Positions 9,887-19,161 of a DNA stretch of 64,000 nucleotides are shown here, piece by piece. Made by a program: the position numbers and the translations under genes. Each line of letters begins with the position of its first letter. Positions within the stretch are counted from its first letter, which is position 1. The notes below the pieces were generated by a model, which was not told where the DNA came from, did not search any database, and was given only the letters and a program-made list of their open reading frames with translations. The stretch comes from Vibrio profundi (lineage in GTDB: Bacteria; Pseudomonadota; Gammaproteobacteria; Enterobacterales; Vibrionaceae). The stretch is from contig NZ_RZIS01000004.1 of the NCBI RefSeq assembly GCF_005281835.1, forward strand, positions 248,001 to 312,000, given 5' to 3'.

Positions 9887-11083
9887 TTAAAGACCTGCTA
9901 GACGTGCAGTGTCTTCAGCAATTACTAGCTCTTCGTTAGTAGAGATAACCATTGCAGGGATGCGGCTGTCCGCAGTAGTGATCACACCTTCGCCGCCGAA
10001 ACGAGCTTTAAGGTTTGCTTCACCATCAACTTCGATACCGAAGATGCCTAGGCGGTTAAGAACCATTTCACGGATTGGAGCGCCGTTCTCACCGATGCCG
10101 CCAGTGAATACGATAGCGTCTAAACGGCCGTCTAGAGTCGCAGTGTAACCAGCGATGTATTTCGCTAGACGGTGACACATTACGTCCATTGCGCGTGTTG
10201 CTGCTTCTTCTTTACCGTAGTTGTCTTCAACGAAACGACAGTCAGGAGAAACTGCAGTTAGACCAGCAAGACCAGATTCTTTAGTTAGCATGTTGTTGAT
10301 TTCTTCAACTGAGTAACCTAGAGAATCGTGTAGGTGGAAGATGATTGCTGGGTCGATATCACCACAACGAGTACCCATTACTAGACCTTCAAGAGGAGTA
10401 AGGCCCATAGAAGTATCTACAGATTGACCGTTCTTGATAGCACATACAGATGCGCCGTTACCTAGGTGACAGTTAATGATGTTAACTTCGTTCGCAGGCT
10501 TACCTAGTTGCTCAGCAACTTCACGAGCGATGAATAGGTGAGAAGTACCGTGCATGCCGTAACGACGGATACCGTGCTCTTTGTACAGGTTGTACGGTAG
10601 AGCGTATAGGTAAGATTCTTGAGGCATTGTTTGGTGGAATGCAGTATCGAATACAGCAGACATTGGTAGGCTTGGGAAAGCTTTTTGAGCAGCTTTAATA
10701 CCAATGATTGCAGCTGGGTTGTGAAGTGGTGCTAGAGCAGCACAGTCTTCGATACCTTTAAGTACGTCATCAGTGATAAGTGCAGATTGAGTGAACTTCT
10801 CGCCGCCGTGTACAACACGGTGACCAACTGCTGCTAGGTTTTCTGCAAGTTCTGGCTTAGAAGCAAGAATAGTTTCTACCATGAACGCTAGAGCTTCTTC
10901 GTGAGCTGCGCCGTTACCTAGTTGAGCTTCGTGCTTACCATCAAGTTTCCACTTGATGCGAGCTTCAGGAAGGTGCAGACACTCTGCAAGACCTGTTAGG
11001 TGCTCGTCGCCGCTTTGTGCATCAACAACAGCAAATTTAAGAGAAGAACTACCGCAGTTTAAAACTAAAACTAGCTTAGACAT
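9887..11083 (-). CDS. ackA: Acetate kinase
   Basis: AckA converts acetyl phosphate and ADP to acetate and ATP in the cytoplasm. The 398-residue length is typical. Visible family motifs are the N-terminal [40 protein letters not shown], the nucleotide-binding NCHLGNGAS, and FTGGIGEN near the C-terminus. Start ATG has TAGGTAG about eight bases upstream. It is the first gene of the ackA-pta pair and is divergent from yfbV across a 341-bp AT-rich region. Confidence 0.97.
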   Translation of the reverse strand: MSKLVLVLNCGSSSLKFAVVDAQSGDEHLTGLAECLHLPEARIKWKLDGKHEAQLGNGAAHEEALAFMVETILASKPELAENLAAVGHRVVHGGEKFTQSALITDDVLKGIEDCAALAPLHNPAAIIGIKAAQKAFPSLPMSAVFDTAFHQTMPQESYLYALPYNLYKEHGIRRYGMHGTSHLFIAREVAEQLGKPANEVNIINCHLGNGASVCAIKNGQSVDTSMGLTPLEGLVMGTRCGDIDPAIIFHLHDSLGYSVEEINNMLTKESGLAGLTAVSPDCRFVEDNYGKEEAATRAMDVMCHRLAKYIAGYTATLDGRLDAIVFTGGIGENGAPIREMVLNRLGIFGIEVDGEANLKARFGGEGVITTADSRIPAMVISTNEELVIAEDTARLAGL

Positions 11084-11424
11084 GAATGACTACCTATGTA
11101 TTTGTCTGATCATTATCAGTTAAGGGTGAAAATCAATCACAAGAATAGTAGAGCTTGGTCGCATTCGTACTAATCTTGGTCAAAAAAACATTAATTTCCA
11201 TATAGTGAGAAGCATTTTTTTACACAAAAAAACGCTTATGCAATCCTTGCAGAGGTCTTCACAGTGTTGCGTTAATCGGAAATTACGGCAACAATGAGAT
11301 TGAGGTCTGCAAATAATAGCGATATTGTGCAAATATAACAAAAAAATTTGAAAGAATATTATTTTTCGTCAATTTTTTGCGATTTTAGTTGATGTATTCA
11401 ACTTTTTTTTAGTGAGAGAGTCGT
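11084..11424. other. Divergent ackA / yfbV regulatory region
   Basis: This 341-bp gap has no credible ORF. It is very AT-rich with several A and T tracts (for example 11205-11230 and 11340-11410), as expected for a divergent promoter region. I could not assign a confident sigma-70 hexamer pair or a regulator site. Confidence 0.5.
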
Positions 11425-11877
11425 ATGAGTAATAAAGTAGGTTTAGCCGTTAGCTTAAAAGATGGTCAGAAGTACATGGACCTTTGGCCTGTGCGCAAAG
11501 AACTGAATGCGATATTTCCAGAGCAACGCATTATTAAAGCGACGCGCTTCGGTATTAAAGTGATGCCAGCGATCGCGGCGATCAGCGTCTTAACTCAAAT
11601 GGCCTTCAATAACTACCAAGCAATGCCTCAAGCTGTGGTGATGGCGCTGTTTGCGATTAGCATGCCTTTACAAGGGATTTGGTGGTTGGGCAACCGTTCA
11701 AATACAGTACTACCTCCCGCTCTTGCTTCTTGGTATCGAGAGTTGTACCAAAAAATTGTTGAATCGGGCTTTGCTCTTGAGCCAATGAAAGCCAAACCAA
11801 GATATAAAGAACTTGCAGCGATTTTGAATCGCGCTTTCCGCCAATTAGACAAGTCTGCTATGGAACGTTGGTTCTAA
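11425..11877 (+). CDS. yfbV: UPF0208 / DUF412 inner-membrane protein YfbV
   Basis: 150 residues. The N-terminal segment [15 protein letters not shown] is characteristic of the YfbV family, followed by two hydrophobic stretches (about 48-66 and 70-88) that predict two transmembrane helices, and a cytoplasmic C-terminal tail. In E. coli yfbV also lies beside ackA, divergently transcribed, so synteny supports the call. The biochemical role of the family is not established. Ribosome site GAGAG lies just upstream of the ATG. Confidence 0.92.
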   Translation: MSNKVGLAVSLKDGQKYMDLWPVRKELNAIFPEQRIIKATRFGIKVMPAIAAISVLTQMAFNNYQAMPQAVVMALFAISMPLQGIWWLGNRSNTVLPPALASWYRELYQKIVESGFALEPMKAKPRYKELAAILNRAFRQLDKSAMERWF

Positions 11878-11948
11878 TTAATAAAGCCTCTCTACACTCT
11901 CTCTTCTAAACAAGCTGTGGTTGACATGGCTTGTTGTTAATTAATTAT

Positions 11949-11990
11949 CTTCGCACTTCGCACTTCGCACTTCGCACTTCGCACTTCGCA
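11949..11990. repeat. Six-copy tandem heptamer repeat (CTTCGCA)
   Basis: Six exact head-to-tail copies of CTTCGCA start at 11949, 11956, 11963, 11970, 11977 and 11984. The array is in non-coding DNA between yfbV and the importer operon. Being a pure 7-bp array it could gain or lose copies by slippage. Confidence 0.95.
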
Positions 11991-12154
11991 CGTCACCTTG
12001 ATCTCCTTTTGTTACTTTAGTGTTAAATCTCACTTCCCTTACGTCTAAGTTACTGGTAATAATGTTGTTAGATGCGTAAAAAACGCACAGATTCTTATAG
12101 AACAGATAATAAACACAACACATACAACCAAATTGCTTAAATCAAGGAGTCAAG

Positions 12155-13120
12155 ATGAAAGCAGGTAAAATTATCGCTACAGCCGTTTTAGCAAGTGCAG
12201 CATTACTCTCATCAACCAGCATTATGGCTAAGACTGCGAAGATTGCAGTATCACAGATTGTAGAGCACCCAGCGTTAGATGCCGCTCGCCAAGGTCTATT
12301 GGATGGGCTGAAAGCAAAAGGCTATGAAGAAGGTAAAAACCTAGAATTCGATTATAAGACGGCGCAAGGTAACCCTGCGATAGCGGTACAAATCGCTCGT
12401 CAGTTTGTTGGTGAAAGTCCAGATGTATTGGTTGGCATCGCGACGCCAACTGCTCAGGCATTAGTGTCTGCTACGCGTTCAATCCCAGTTGTGTTTACTG
12501 CAGTAACGGACCCTGTAGGTGCAAAGCTAGTTAAACAGTTAGAACAGCCGGGTAAAAACGTTACCGGCTTATCTGATTTATCACCGGTTAGTCAGCATGT
12601 TGAACTAATCAAAGAAATCTTACCAAACGCAAAATCTATTGGTGTAGTGTTTAACCCAGGCGAAGCGAATGCGGTAACCTTAGTAGAGCTTCTAAAGAAA
12701 GCAGCTAAAGAGCAAGGTCTAGAAGTAGTAGAAGCGACAGCACTGAAAAGTGCAGACGTAAAATCAGCGACGCAAGCCATTGCCGCTAAATCAGATGTGA
12801 TTTATGCGCCAACAGATAACACGGTTGCCAGTGCGATTGAAGGCATGATTGTTGCCGCTAACCAATCGAAAACGCCAGTACTGGCTGGTGCAACATCATA
12901 TGTAGAAAAAGGTGCGATTGCTGGCCTTGGCTTCGACTACTACCAAGTGGGTGTACAAACGGCCGATTACGTAGCCGCGATTCTAGATGGTGAAAAGCCA
13001 GGTACTCTGGATGTTAAAGTAGCGAAAGGTTCAGATCTTGTTGTGAACTCCGGTGCTGCGAAAAAGCTTGGCTTAACGATTCCACAATCAGTGATGGATC
13101 GCGCGACAAGCGTTAAATAA
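12155..13120 (+). CDS. ABC transporter substrate-binding protein, TrpX family
   Basis: 321 residues with a signal peptide (about 1-25, ending SIMAKTA) and then the ABC_sub_bind fold. Motifs include KIAVSQIVEHPALD at the mature N-terminus, VFTAVTDPVGAKLV and GLGFDYYQVGVQTADYVAAIL. There is no lipobox cysteine at the cleavage site, so it is likely a free periplasmic protein. Relatives bind aromatic amino acids such as tryptophan, but others take different ligands, so the substrate is inferred. AAGGAG sits five bases before the ATG. It is first in the importer operon and followed by a terminator-like hairpin. Confidence 0.9.
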   Translation: MKAGKIIATAVLASAALLSSTSIMAKTAKIAVSQIVEHPALDAARQGLLDGLKAKGYEEGKNLEFDYKTAQGNPAIAVQIARQFVGESPDVLVGIATPTAQALVSATRSIPVVFTAVTDPVGAKLVKQLEQPGKNVTGLSDLSPVSQHVELIKEILPNAKSIGVVFNPGEANAVTLVELLKKAAKEQGLEVVEATALKSADVKSATQAIAAKSDVIYAPTDNTVASAIEGMIVAANQSKTPVLAGATSYVEKGAIAGLGFDYYQVGVQTADYVAAILDGEKPGTLDVKVAKGSDLVVNSGAAKKLGLTIPQSVMDRATSVK

Positions 13121-13131
13121 CTCTCCTATAT

Positions 13132-13167
13132 AAAGCCAATAAAGTGCATTGCTTTGTTGGCTTTTTT
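13132..13167 (+). terminator. Intra-operon terminator after the binding-protein gene
   Basis: AAAGCCAA (13132-13139) pairs with TTGGCTTT (13157-13164), extending into a run of T. Probably leaky, giving more binding protein than membrane components. Confidence 0.75.
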
Positions 13168-13190
13168 ATATCAGCAGAAAAGGAGTAGTT

Positions 13191-14150
13191 ATGTCTGCTT
13201 TTGCTTTTTTTGGGGCACTGGAAATAGGTCTGCTTTATGGCTTAGTGGCTCTTGGTGTTTACCTGACTTTCCGAGTTTTAGACTTTCCTGATCTCAGTGT
13301 AGACGGCAGCTTTCCGATGGGCGCTGCAGTAGCGGCAACTGCGATTGTTGCGGGTATTGATCCTTGGGTTGCGACGGGCATGGCTATTGCCGCTGGTGCA
13401 GTAACTGGTTGGGTAACGGCATTTCTAGCGGTTCGTTGTGGCATCCTTCATTTATTAGCTTCAATCTTAACGATGATCGCGGCTTTCTCTATCAACATCC
13501 GAATTATGGGACGCCCTAATATTGCGCTGTTAGGAGAGGAAACTATTCTGACTCCTTTCGAAGCGCTAGGCGATCCAATGCTCATTCGCCCGTTAGTCGT
13601 GGGCATATTGGTGTTGATCTCGGGTTGGTTTATCGTACGTTTACTAAATAGTGACTTTGGCCTTGGGCTACGAGCTACCGGTGTTAATGCACGTATGGTG
13701 TCGGCGCAGGGGGGAAGTACCTCTTTTTACACCTACTTTGGCCTCGCGTTATCGAATGGCTTTGTTGGGTTCGCCGGTGCGCTGTTCGCGCAAACGAATA
13801 GTTTCGCCGACGTGACGTCTGGTGTGGGTACGATCGTTGTCGGTTTAGCTGCTGTAATTCTTGGTCAAACTTTAATTCCTGGCCGTAAGATTTGGGTCGC
13901 GGTGACCGCAGTGATTGTCGGTTCAGTATTGTACCGATTGGCAGTCGCGTTCGCTTTAAGTTCTGGAATGTTTGGCTTGCAGGCATCGGACCTGAACTTA
14001 GTGACAGCTGTACTTGTTGCGGTTGCGTTGATTGCGCCAAAAATTAAAGGAAACCTTAAGGCAAAAAAGCGCCATAGCTCTGCTCAAGCAAGCGCTCAGT
14101 CCAATAAAACTGTTGTGAAGCAAGCAGAGAAGTCAGGAGAAGCAGTATGA
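13191..14150 (+). CDS. ABC transporter permease, TrpY-like
   Basis: 319 residues from the ATG at 13191, which is preceded by AAGGAG at 13180-13185; a TTG at 13149 would place the start inside the terminator hairpin and is rejected. The protein is a multi-helix inner-membrane permease of the BPD_transp_2 type (about 8-9 hydrophobic segments), with the characteristic VLDFPDLSVDGSFPMGAA near the N-terminus. The last about 30 residues are charged and cytoplasmic. Its stop overlaps the ATPase start by four bases (ATGA), implying translational coupling. Works with the upstream binding protein. Confidence 0.93.
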   Translation: MSAFAFFGALEIGLLYGLVALGVYLTFRVLDFPDLSVDGSFPMGAAVAATAIVAGIDPWVATGMAIAAGAVTGWVTAFLAVRCGILHLLASILTMIAAFSINIRIMGRPNIALLGEETILTPFEALGDPMLIRPLVVGILVLISGWFIVRLLNSDFGLGLRATGVNARMVSAQGGSTSFYTYFGLALSNGFVGFAGALFAQTNSFADVTSGVGTIVVGLAAVILGQTLIPGRKIWVAVTAVIVGSVLYRLAVAFALSSGMFGLQASDLNLVTAVLVAVALIAPKIKGNLKAKKRHSSAQASAQSNKTVVKQAEKSGEAV

Positions 14151-14941
14151 TTCGTCTAGAAGATATTCAAGTGACGTTCAATCCAGGAACTATTCTTGAG
14201 AATAGGGCGCTTAGAGAAGTGTGCTTAGAAGTTCCAGAGCATCAATTCCTTACCGTTATCGGCTCGAATGGTGCGGGTAAGTCGACACTACTTGGTGCCG
14301 TTACAGGTGAAACGCCAATGATCGGTGGTAAAGTCATCATCAATGATATGGATGTAACTCGTCAAACGGTTGATCAGCGTGCTTCACAGTGTGCTCGTGT
14401 GTTTCAAGATCCTTTAGCTGGAACCTGTGGTGATTTAACCATCGAAGAGAATATGGCTCTAGCATATATGCGTGGTAAACGCAGAGGTTGGAGTTTGTCG
14501 TTATCTTCAAAGCGTAGAAAGTTGTTCCAAGAGCGCATTAGCATTTTGGGGCTTGGCTTAGAGGATAGGCTCGGAGATAACATTGGTTTGCTTTCTGGGG
14601 GGCAACGTCAAGCGGTAAGCTTAGTTATGTCTACTTTGTCTGATAGTAAATTACTCCTGTTAGATGAACATACAGCTGCATTGGACCCGCGAATGGCAGC
14701 TTTCATTATCGACCTCACCAAAACAGTAGTGAAGGAATTTAATCTTACGGTGATGATGGTGACACACTCGATGAAAGATGCGTTAGCTTGCGGTGACCGC
14801 ACAGTCATGCTCCACCAAGGTGAGATCGTATTAGATGTCGCGGGTGAACAACGAGCAAATATGAAGGTGCCTGATCTTCTTGAAATGTTCTCGAAAGTCC
14901 GTGGAGAAGAACTCGCAGATGACAGCTTATTGCTCAACTAA
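14147..14941 (+). CDS. ABC transporter ATP-binding protein, TrpZ-like
   Basis: 264 residues. Walker A is GSNGAGKST (near residue 40), the signature motif is LSGGQRQAVSL, Walker B is KLLLLDEHTAALD, and the H-loop is VTHSM. It powers the importer formed with the preceding permease and periplasmic binding protein. The start overlaps the permease stop by four bases. The D-loop and signature are intact, so it should be active. Confidence 0.95.
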   Translation: MIRLEDIQVTFNPGTILENRALREVCLEVPEHQFLTVIGSNGAGKSTLLGAVTGETPMIGGKVIINDMDVTRQTVDQRASQCARVFQDPLAGTCGDLTIEENMALAYMRGKRRGWSLSLSSKRRKLFQERISILGLGLEDRLGDNIGLLSGGQRQAVSLVMSTLSDSKLLLLDEHTAALDPRMAAFIIDLTKTVVKEFNLTVMMVTHSMKDALACGDRTVMLHQGEIVLDVAGEQRANMKVPDLLEMFSKVRGEELADDSLLLN

Positions 14942-14970
14942 TATAGGCTCTCAACATATACGCTAAACTT

Positions 14971-14997
14971 GAAGCCCTTTCCTTGCGAAAGGGCTTC
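14971..14997 (+). terminator. Hairpin after the importer operon
   Basis: An 11-bp perfect stem, GAAGCCCTTTC with GAAAGGGCTTC and loop CTTGC, lies 30 nt past the ATPase stop. No T run follows, so it may act as an RNA 3' end stabiliser rather than a classic intrinsic terminator. Confidence 0.6.
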
Positions 14998-15155
14998 GTG
15001 TATCTAAGCTTGATTGAAACAATGACTGGAAAATTATGGAACTAGATAGATACTTCAATAATAAATCACATTAAATTTACATCATTAATTGACTGTATTT
15101 GCAATAATATTAGTGGCGTAAATGTAATTCAAAAAGTTCTAAGGGCTACTAATAC

Positions 15156-16622
15156 ATGAAAGTAAATAGGCATTTCAGCCTAACCTTTGTCTTTATCTTC
15201 CCTGCCATTCTAGCGGCCTTGATGTTGGCGCTGACTGCAAAAAATTACTATGACTCGGTAAATCGTGATATCTCGAACGAGTATCAGCGAATTATCGAGG
15301 TATTGCAGAGAACCACAAAAGTCGTCACGGCTTTAGATTACAGCTTCTCGAATTACTATAAGTCTGGAAATCCACTTTATCTTGACCATAACATGCGTGA
15401 AGTTGATGGGTTATGCCAGATTTGGCCAATTGATGTGTTATTGCTTGCCGATGGTAAAACGACAGATATACCGACCGTCGATATTGATTACATGATTGTG
15501 GGAGATGAGTCCTTATGTAACCAAAATACCGCCTTGTACAAGAGCGCATCAAAAAAAGTCGCATTTGCACCAATTTTATCCTTTCTCTCAGATCTTGATG
15601 AATACCACCGAGGCGTGCACTTTATTGATAAAGAAGGTTACGTTATTTCGTCGCCAGAAGATTTCGCCCGCTCATTAACGAAAGAGCTGCTTTCAACCGT
15701 GAAAAGCCGACCATATTGGCAAAAAACGGCAAATAACCCAGACAAACTCACCTTGGCCGGACCTGCGCTTAGGGTTGATTCATTAGAACGTAGTTTAAGC
15801 ATGTCTATCCCTGTTTTTCATCAAGGGCACCATCAAGGCATGTTAGCGGTGGATATTGATGCCGGAAAGTTACTGGCTACTTCGAATAGCGATTTAGCAG
15901 GTCGCATCAATATGATTGATCGTACCTATACGCCGTTAAAGGACAACGCGACTCGAGTTCGCAGTATTGAGCTAGAAGGCGTTGTAGCAAACCATGTCAT
16001 GTATTACGAACTGGATTACGCTAATGAAATTAAGAATTTTGTGGTCTTTGAGCGCAACAGTCTTATCGTAACGTTAGTCGTTTACCTGTTCTCAATTACG
16101 ATTCTTTTCTACGTTAACTCTAATATCGAAAGAGGATACTTTAGAGATCTGGCCGCTAAAGATCCGATGACAGGGTTACTTAATCGCCGCGGTTTAGAAT
16201 CATTTTGGCGCAGCGTTGAACATGATCAATTGTTTGCATTAGCAGTATTCGACATTGATGATTTTAAACAGGTGAATGATACCTATGGTCATGACAAGGG
16301 CGATGATGTGATTCGTTTTATGTCGAGACAAATAAAGAATGGAATACGCAGCAGCGATGCCGCCGCACGTTTTGGTGGTGAGGAGTTTGTGGTTTATTTA
16401 CGAGGTGATGATAGAGAGCGACTTGTTAACACGCTACTAAGAGTGAAAAAGGAAATTTGTGAAAATTCGCCTAACGTTTTACCAAGCGGTTTTACCGTTT
16501 CTGGTGGTGTGTGCATTGTTGAAAGTGACGGTAACCAACTAAGCTTTGACGAGATCTTTAAGTTTGCGGATGAAAAATTGTATGTGGCTAAAACGAGCGG
16601 TAAAGATAAAGTCGAATTTTAG
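15156..16622 (+). CDS. Diguanylate cyclase with periplasmic sensor region
   Basis: 488 residues: transmembrane helix (about 8-30), a periplasmic segment of about 265 residues that could be a Cache-like sensor, a second helix (about 302-322), then GGDEF. The catalytic domain has KDPMTGLLNRRG, FDIDDFKQVNDTYGH and GGEEF near residue 406. An RxxD I-site (RSSD) sits exactly five residues before GGEEF, so product inhibition is likely, unlike the tandem pair at 5.4-7.5 kb. AAGGG is the ribosome site. It is monocistronic and convergent with dusC across only 25 nt. The ligand is unknown. Confidence 0.92.
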   Translation: MKVNRHFSLTFVFIFPAILAALMLALTAKNYYDSVNRDISNEYQRIIEVLQRTTKVVTALDYSFSNYYKSGNPLYLDHNMREVDGLCQIWPIDVLLLADGKTTDIPTVDIDYMIVGDESLCNQNTALYKSASKKVAFAPILSFLSDLDEYHRGVHFIDKEGYVISSPEDFARSLTKELLSTVKSRPYWQKTANNPDKLTLAGPALRVDSLERSLSMSIPVFHQGHHQGMLAVDIDAGKLLATSNSDLAGRINMIDRTYTPLKDNATRVRSIELEGVVANHVMYYELDYANEIKNFVVFERNSLIVTLVVYLFSITILFYVNSNIERGYFRDLAAKDPMTGLLNRRGLESFWRSVEHDQLFALAVFDIDDFKQVNDTYGHDKGDDVIRFMSRQIKNGIRSSDAAARFGGEEFVVYLRGDDRERLVNTLLRVKKEICENSPNVLPSGFTVSGGVCIVESDGNQLSFDEIFKFADEKLYVAKTSGKDKVEF

Positions 16623-16647
16623 CCACTATATTGGAAGACACTCAGTG

Positions 16648-17607
16648 TTATGCCAGTTCTGTTAAGTGCTTCTCTTGATAGCGCTGAATGTGTTCAACGA
16701 TAGGTGCTGCTTTTTTGAAAGTACGAATTTCTCTAAATAACTCTTCAGCCTGAGGGTACTCTTTACGCAGGTAAACAAACCACTGCTTCACGCGGTTTGG
16801 ATAATACATACCTTTGTCGCCTTTGATTTCAAACTCAGAATATCGAAGTAATAATTCGATGACTTTCATCCAAGGCATTGGCTGGTGGTTGTGCTTTACG
16901 ACGTTACCTAAGTTAGGAACGTTGAATGCGCCTCGGCATACCATCAGTGAGTTGACACCAGTGGCTTGGATGCAGGCTTGGCCATCCTCATGGTTCCAGA
17001 TTTCGCCATTGGCGATGAGTGGAAGTGATGTTTTTTGGCGAATCTGATTGATGTAATCCCACTTTATCTCACTAGCTTTATAGCCACCTGTTTTAGTGCG
17101 GGCATGAACTGTCAGTTCGTCTGCTTTGGCTTGCTCAATGGCATCGACGATTTCAAAACATTCTTCAGGGCTTTCCCAACCCAAACGAATTTTCGCTGAA
17201 ACGGGAATGTGAGCAGGCACAGCCTCGCGGCACGCTTTAACGACTTGGTAAATAAGCTCTGGTTCTTTGAGTAAAGATGCGCCGCCATTACTTTTATTGA
17301 CAGCTTTCGCAGGGCACCCGAAGTTCAGGTCTATTCCCTTTGCACCAAGACTTGCCGCTTGCACAGCATTTTCTGCCATCCATTGTGGATGTTGCCCTAG
17401 AAGTTGAACATGGACAGGTACGCCTGCCATAGTTTGGGAGCCTTGTTCTAACTCGGGGCAAAGTCGATGGAATACATGAGGTGGCAATAGCTGATCAACT
17501 ACACGTACGAATTCTGTTACGCAAAGATCGTAATCGTTTATCTCAGTAAGAATCTCGCGCATCAAATGATCAAGCACGCCCTCCATTGGGCCTAAAATAA
17601 CTCTCAT
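16648..17607 (-). CDS. dusC: tRNA-dihydrouridine(16) synthase DusC
   Basis: FMN-dependent enzyme reducing U16 in the tRNA D-loop. The 319-residue protein starts MRVILGPMEGVLD, typical of DusC rather than DusA or DusB. The catalytic cysteine is in LNFGCPAKAVNKSNGGASLL. FMN-barrel motifs ELTVHARTK and PLIANGEI follow, and the C-terminal helical RNA-binding part ends the protein. GGTGGTGAT precedes the ATG. Divergent from the SecC-motif gene. Confidence 0.95.
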   Translation of the reverse strand: MRVILGPMEGVLDHLMREILTEINDYDLCVTEFVRVVDQLLPPHVFHRLCPELEQGSQTMAGVPVHVQLLGQHPQWMAENAVQAASLGAKGIDLNFGCPAKAVNKSNGGASLLKEPELIYQVVKACREAVPAHIPVSAKIRLGWESPEECFEIVDAIEQAKADELTVHARTKTGGYKASEIKWDYINQIRQKTSLPLIANGEIWNHEDGQACIQATGVNSLMVCRGAFNVPNLGNVVKHNHQPMPWMKVIELLLRYSEFEIKGDKGMYYPNRVKQWFVYLRKEYPQAEELFREIRTFKKAAPIVEHIQRYQEKHLTELA

Positions 17608-17815
17608 GTATCACCACCATCATATAAAGTGGCGTGATTGTACGGTGGCAGGTTGCACTTGTCACTATGAGCGTGGTGTCTCGGTGGTGATTTAGATCTA
17701 TCAAGTTACTAGAGAGTAACCGTGTTCTAAATGGTTGGAGCGGCTTCAAGCTAGAATCTTATTTGTTCCTGTAGTGCGTGATTTTTTGAAACCTATGAAT
17801 TGCCGAGGATGGCGC

Positions 17816-17821
17816 TATAAT
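17816..17821 (+). promoter_or_regulatory. Putative -10 element TATAAT of the SecC-motif gene
   Basis: A perfect TATAAT overlaps the first possible ATG (17820). No good -35 is visible 17 bp upstream. If used, transcription would begin near 17828 and the start codon must be downstream, at 17856. Confidence 0.45.
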
Positions 17822-17855
17822 GTGCCGACTTAAATTTACTGGCTATGAACGAACT

Positions 17856-18476
17856 ATGAACTATCAATTATTGAGCCTACCAAGTTCAATTGAAGGCGTG
17901 ACATCGCAATTTGTTGAAGGCGCCATCTTTGCATCAAATTTAGCGACTAAACCCTTGGAACCAGAAGCATGGCTACCAAGTGTGTTAGGTGACAAGTCTG
18001 ATGAATGTACGTCCGTCGTGACTGAGCAGATTAATCGTCAACACAACTTAATACAGCGCAGTGAATATTCGATCTCTAGCTTGTTAGAAGAAGATAACTT
18101 TACTGAGCAGTTTGCAGATTTTGCAGAAGGCTTCATGACAGTTTGGCCTAAAGTTGAAGAGCAATGGCAAACGGTTTCAATGGCTGATGGTACATTACGT
18201 ATGCTTCAGGCATTACTTACTACATTGATGCTGGCGATTGATGAAGAGCAGACTCAACAACAGATGAAAAAAGCCGGGTTAGATAATCCTCCTTCGTTAA
18301 GCGATCTAGTTGGTCAGGTTGACCTGATGGTAACGGAAGTGGCCCTAGCTGCTGATGAAGCTATGCTTGGCAACAAAGCACAAAATGTAAATCCATTCAA
18401 AGACATTGGTAGAAACGACCCTTGTCCGTGCGAGAGTGGGAAGAAGTTTAAGCAGTGCTGTGGTAAGAATAAGTAA
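17856..18476 (+). CDS. UPF0149/YecA-family protein with C-terminal SecC zinc motif
   Basis: 206 residues from the ATG at 17856 (another ATG at 17820 adds 12 residues but overlaps a TATAAT). The body is an acidic helical YecA/YgfB-type domain. The last 20 or so residues are a SecC-type zinc-binding tail, [19 protein letters not shown], with the CxC...CC pattern that in SecA binds zinc and helps contact SecB or ribosomes. Function of stand-alone members is not settled; a ribosome or chaperone link is inference. Ends at a strong bidirectional terminator. Confidence 0.85.
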   Translation: MNYQLLSLPSSIEGVTSQFVEGAIFASNLATKPLEPEAWLPSVLGDKSDECTSVVTEQINRQHNLIQRSEYSISSLLEEDNFTEQFADFAEGFMTVWPKVEEQWQTVSMADGTLRMLQALLTTLMLAIDEEQTQQQMKKAGLDNPPSLSDLVGQVDLMVTEVALAADEAMLGNKAQNVNPFKDIGRNDPCPCESGKKFKQCCGKNK

Positions 18477-18491
18477 ACAGAGATAGATAGT

Positions 18492-18519
18492 AAAAAGTCG
18501 ACCTAGGGTCGACTTTTTT
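18492..18519. terminator. Bidirectional terminator between SecC-motif gene and dsbB
   Basis: AAAAGTCGACC and GGTCGACTTTT form an 11-bp stem with a three-base loop. A run on one side and T run on the other allow use by both convergent genes. Confidence 0.9.
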
Positions 18520-18540
18520 GTTACCTAAATATGGCAATGA

Positions 18541-19062
18541 TTAGCTCTTGGATTTAGCAAATTGAGCTAGAACAATCACGGCTAATGCTATCAAGTTACC
18601 TGCGAAAATAACGACTAACCATTGAGGCATAGATAAACTCAAGAATTGCCATACGACCTTGCTGCAATCGCCAAATGCTTCAAACATCCACGGGGCCCAA
18701 TCGTTAAGTGGTGCCCAACTTGGGAAAGTAACGAATAAGTCGCAGGTCGCAAAAGGTGACGGATTAAATTGGTAATCAACATGTTGTAGAGATAGCGCGA
18801 GGCCTTTGTACGCACTAGCTCCCCACGCAGCAAGACCAAGCCAACGAATGATCGTATTGTTTGGGTTCACTAAGCCGATCATTGCTGCCACACCTACGCC
18901 CAGCATTGCAACGCGCTCATAAATACACATTACGCATGGAGATAGCATCATCACATGTTGGAAGAAAAGTGCACATGCCTCAAAGAAAATTACAAAAGCG
19001 AGAAGCAAGAACCAAGATAGTCGCCCCTTAGAGAAGTCTTTGAGTGTGGAGAGAAAATTCAC
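18541..19062 (-). CDS. dsbB: Disulfide bond formation protein DsbB
   Basis: Four-helix inner-membrane quinone reductase that reoxidises DsbA. 173 residues from a GTG start, with AAAGGA upstream. The first periplasmic loop has the CxxC pair in SPCVMCIYERV, and the second loop has the partner cysteines in FATCDLF and FGDCSKVVW. Four hydrophobic segments are clear. It lies 99 nt downstream of nhaB on the same strand, behind a terminator, so it may have its own promoter in that gap. Confidence 0.96.
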   Translation of the reverse strand: MNFLSTLKDFSKGRLSWFLLLAFVIFFEACALFFQHVMMLSPCVMCIYERVAMLGVGVAAMIGLVNPNNTIIRWLGLAAWGASAYKGLALSLQHVDYQFNPSPFATCDLFVTFPSWAPLNDWAPWMFEAFGDCSKVVWQFLSLSMPQWLVVIFAGNLIALAVIVLAQFAKSKS

Positions 19063-19089
19063 GAGTTAAATCCTTTCTGAAAAATAAAA

Positions 19090-19115
19090 AAAGCCCTGAA
19101 TACTCAGAGCTTTTT
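19090..19115 (-). terminator. Intrinsic terminator of nhaB
   Basis: Minus-strand stem AAAGCTCTGA / TCAGGGCTTT (loop GTAT, one G-U), followed by a T-rich tract. It lies between nhaB and dsbB. Confidence 0.8.
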
Positions 19116-19161
19116 ATCTTGGATAAGTTTCCCAATCAACAATTATTTTTTAATTGTTAGA

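Noticed and set aside
11949..11990. Heptamer array as a CRISPR-like or integration element
   Set aside because: Units are directly adjacent with no spacers, and no cas, integrase or transposase gene is near.
11941..12123. Minus-strand 60-residue ORF across the heptamer array
   Set aside because: Its C-terminus is only the translated repeat (RSAKCEV units), there is no ribosome site, and it ends inside the array.
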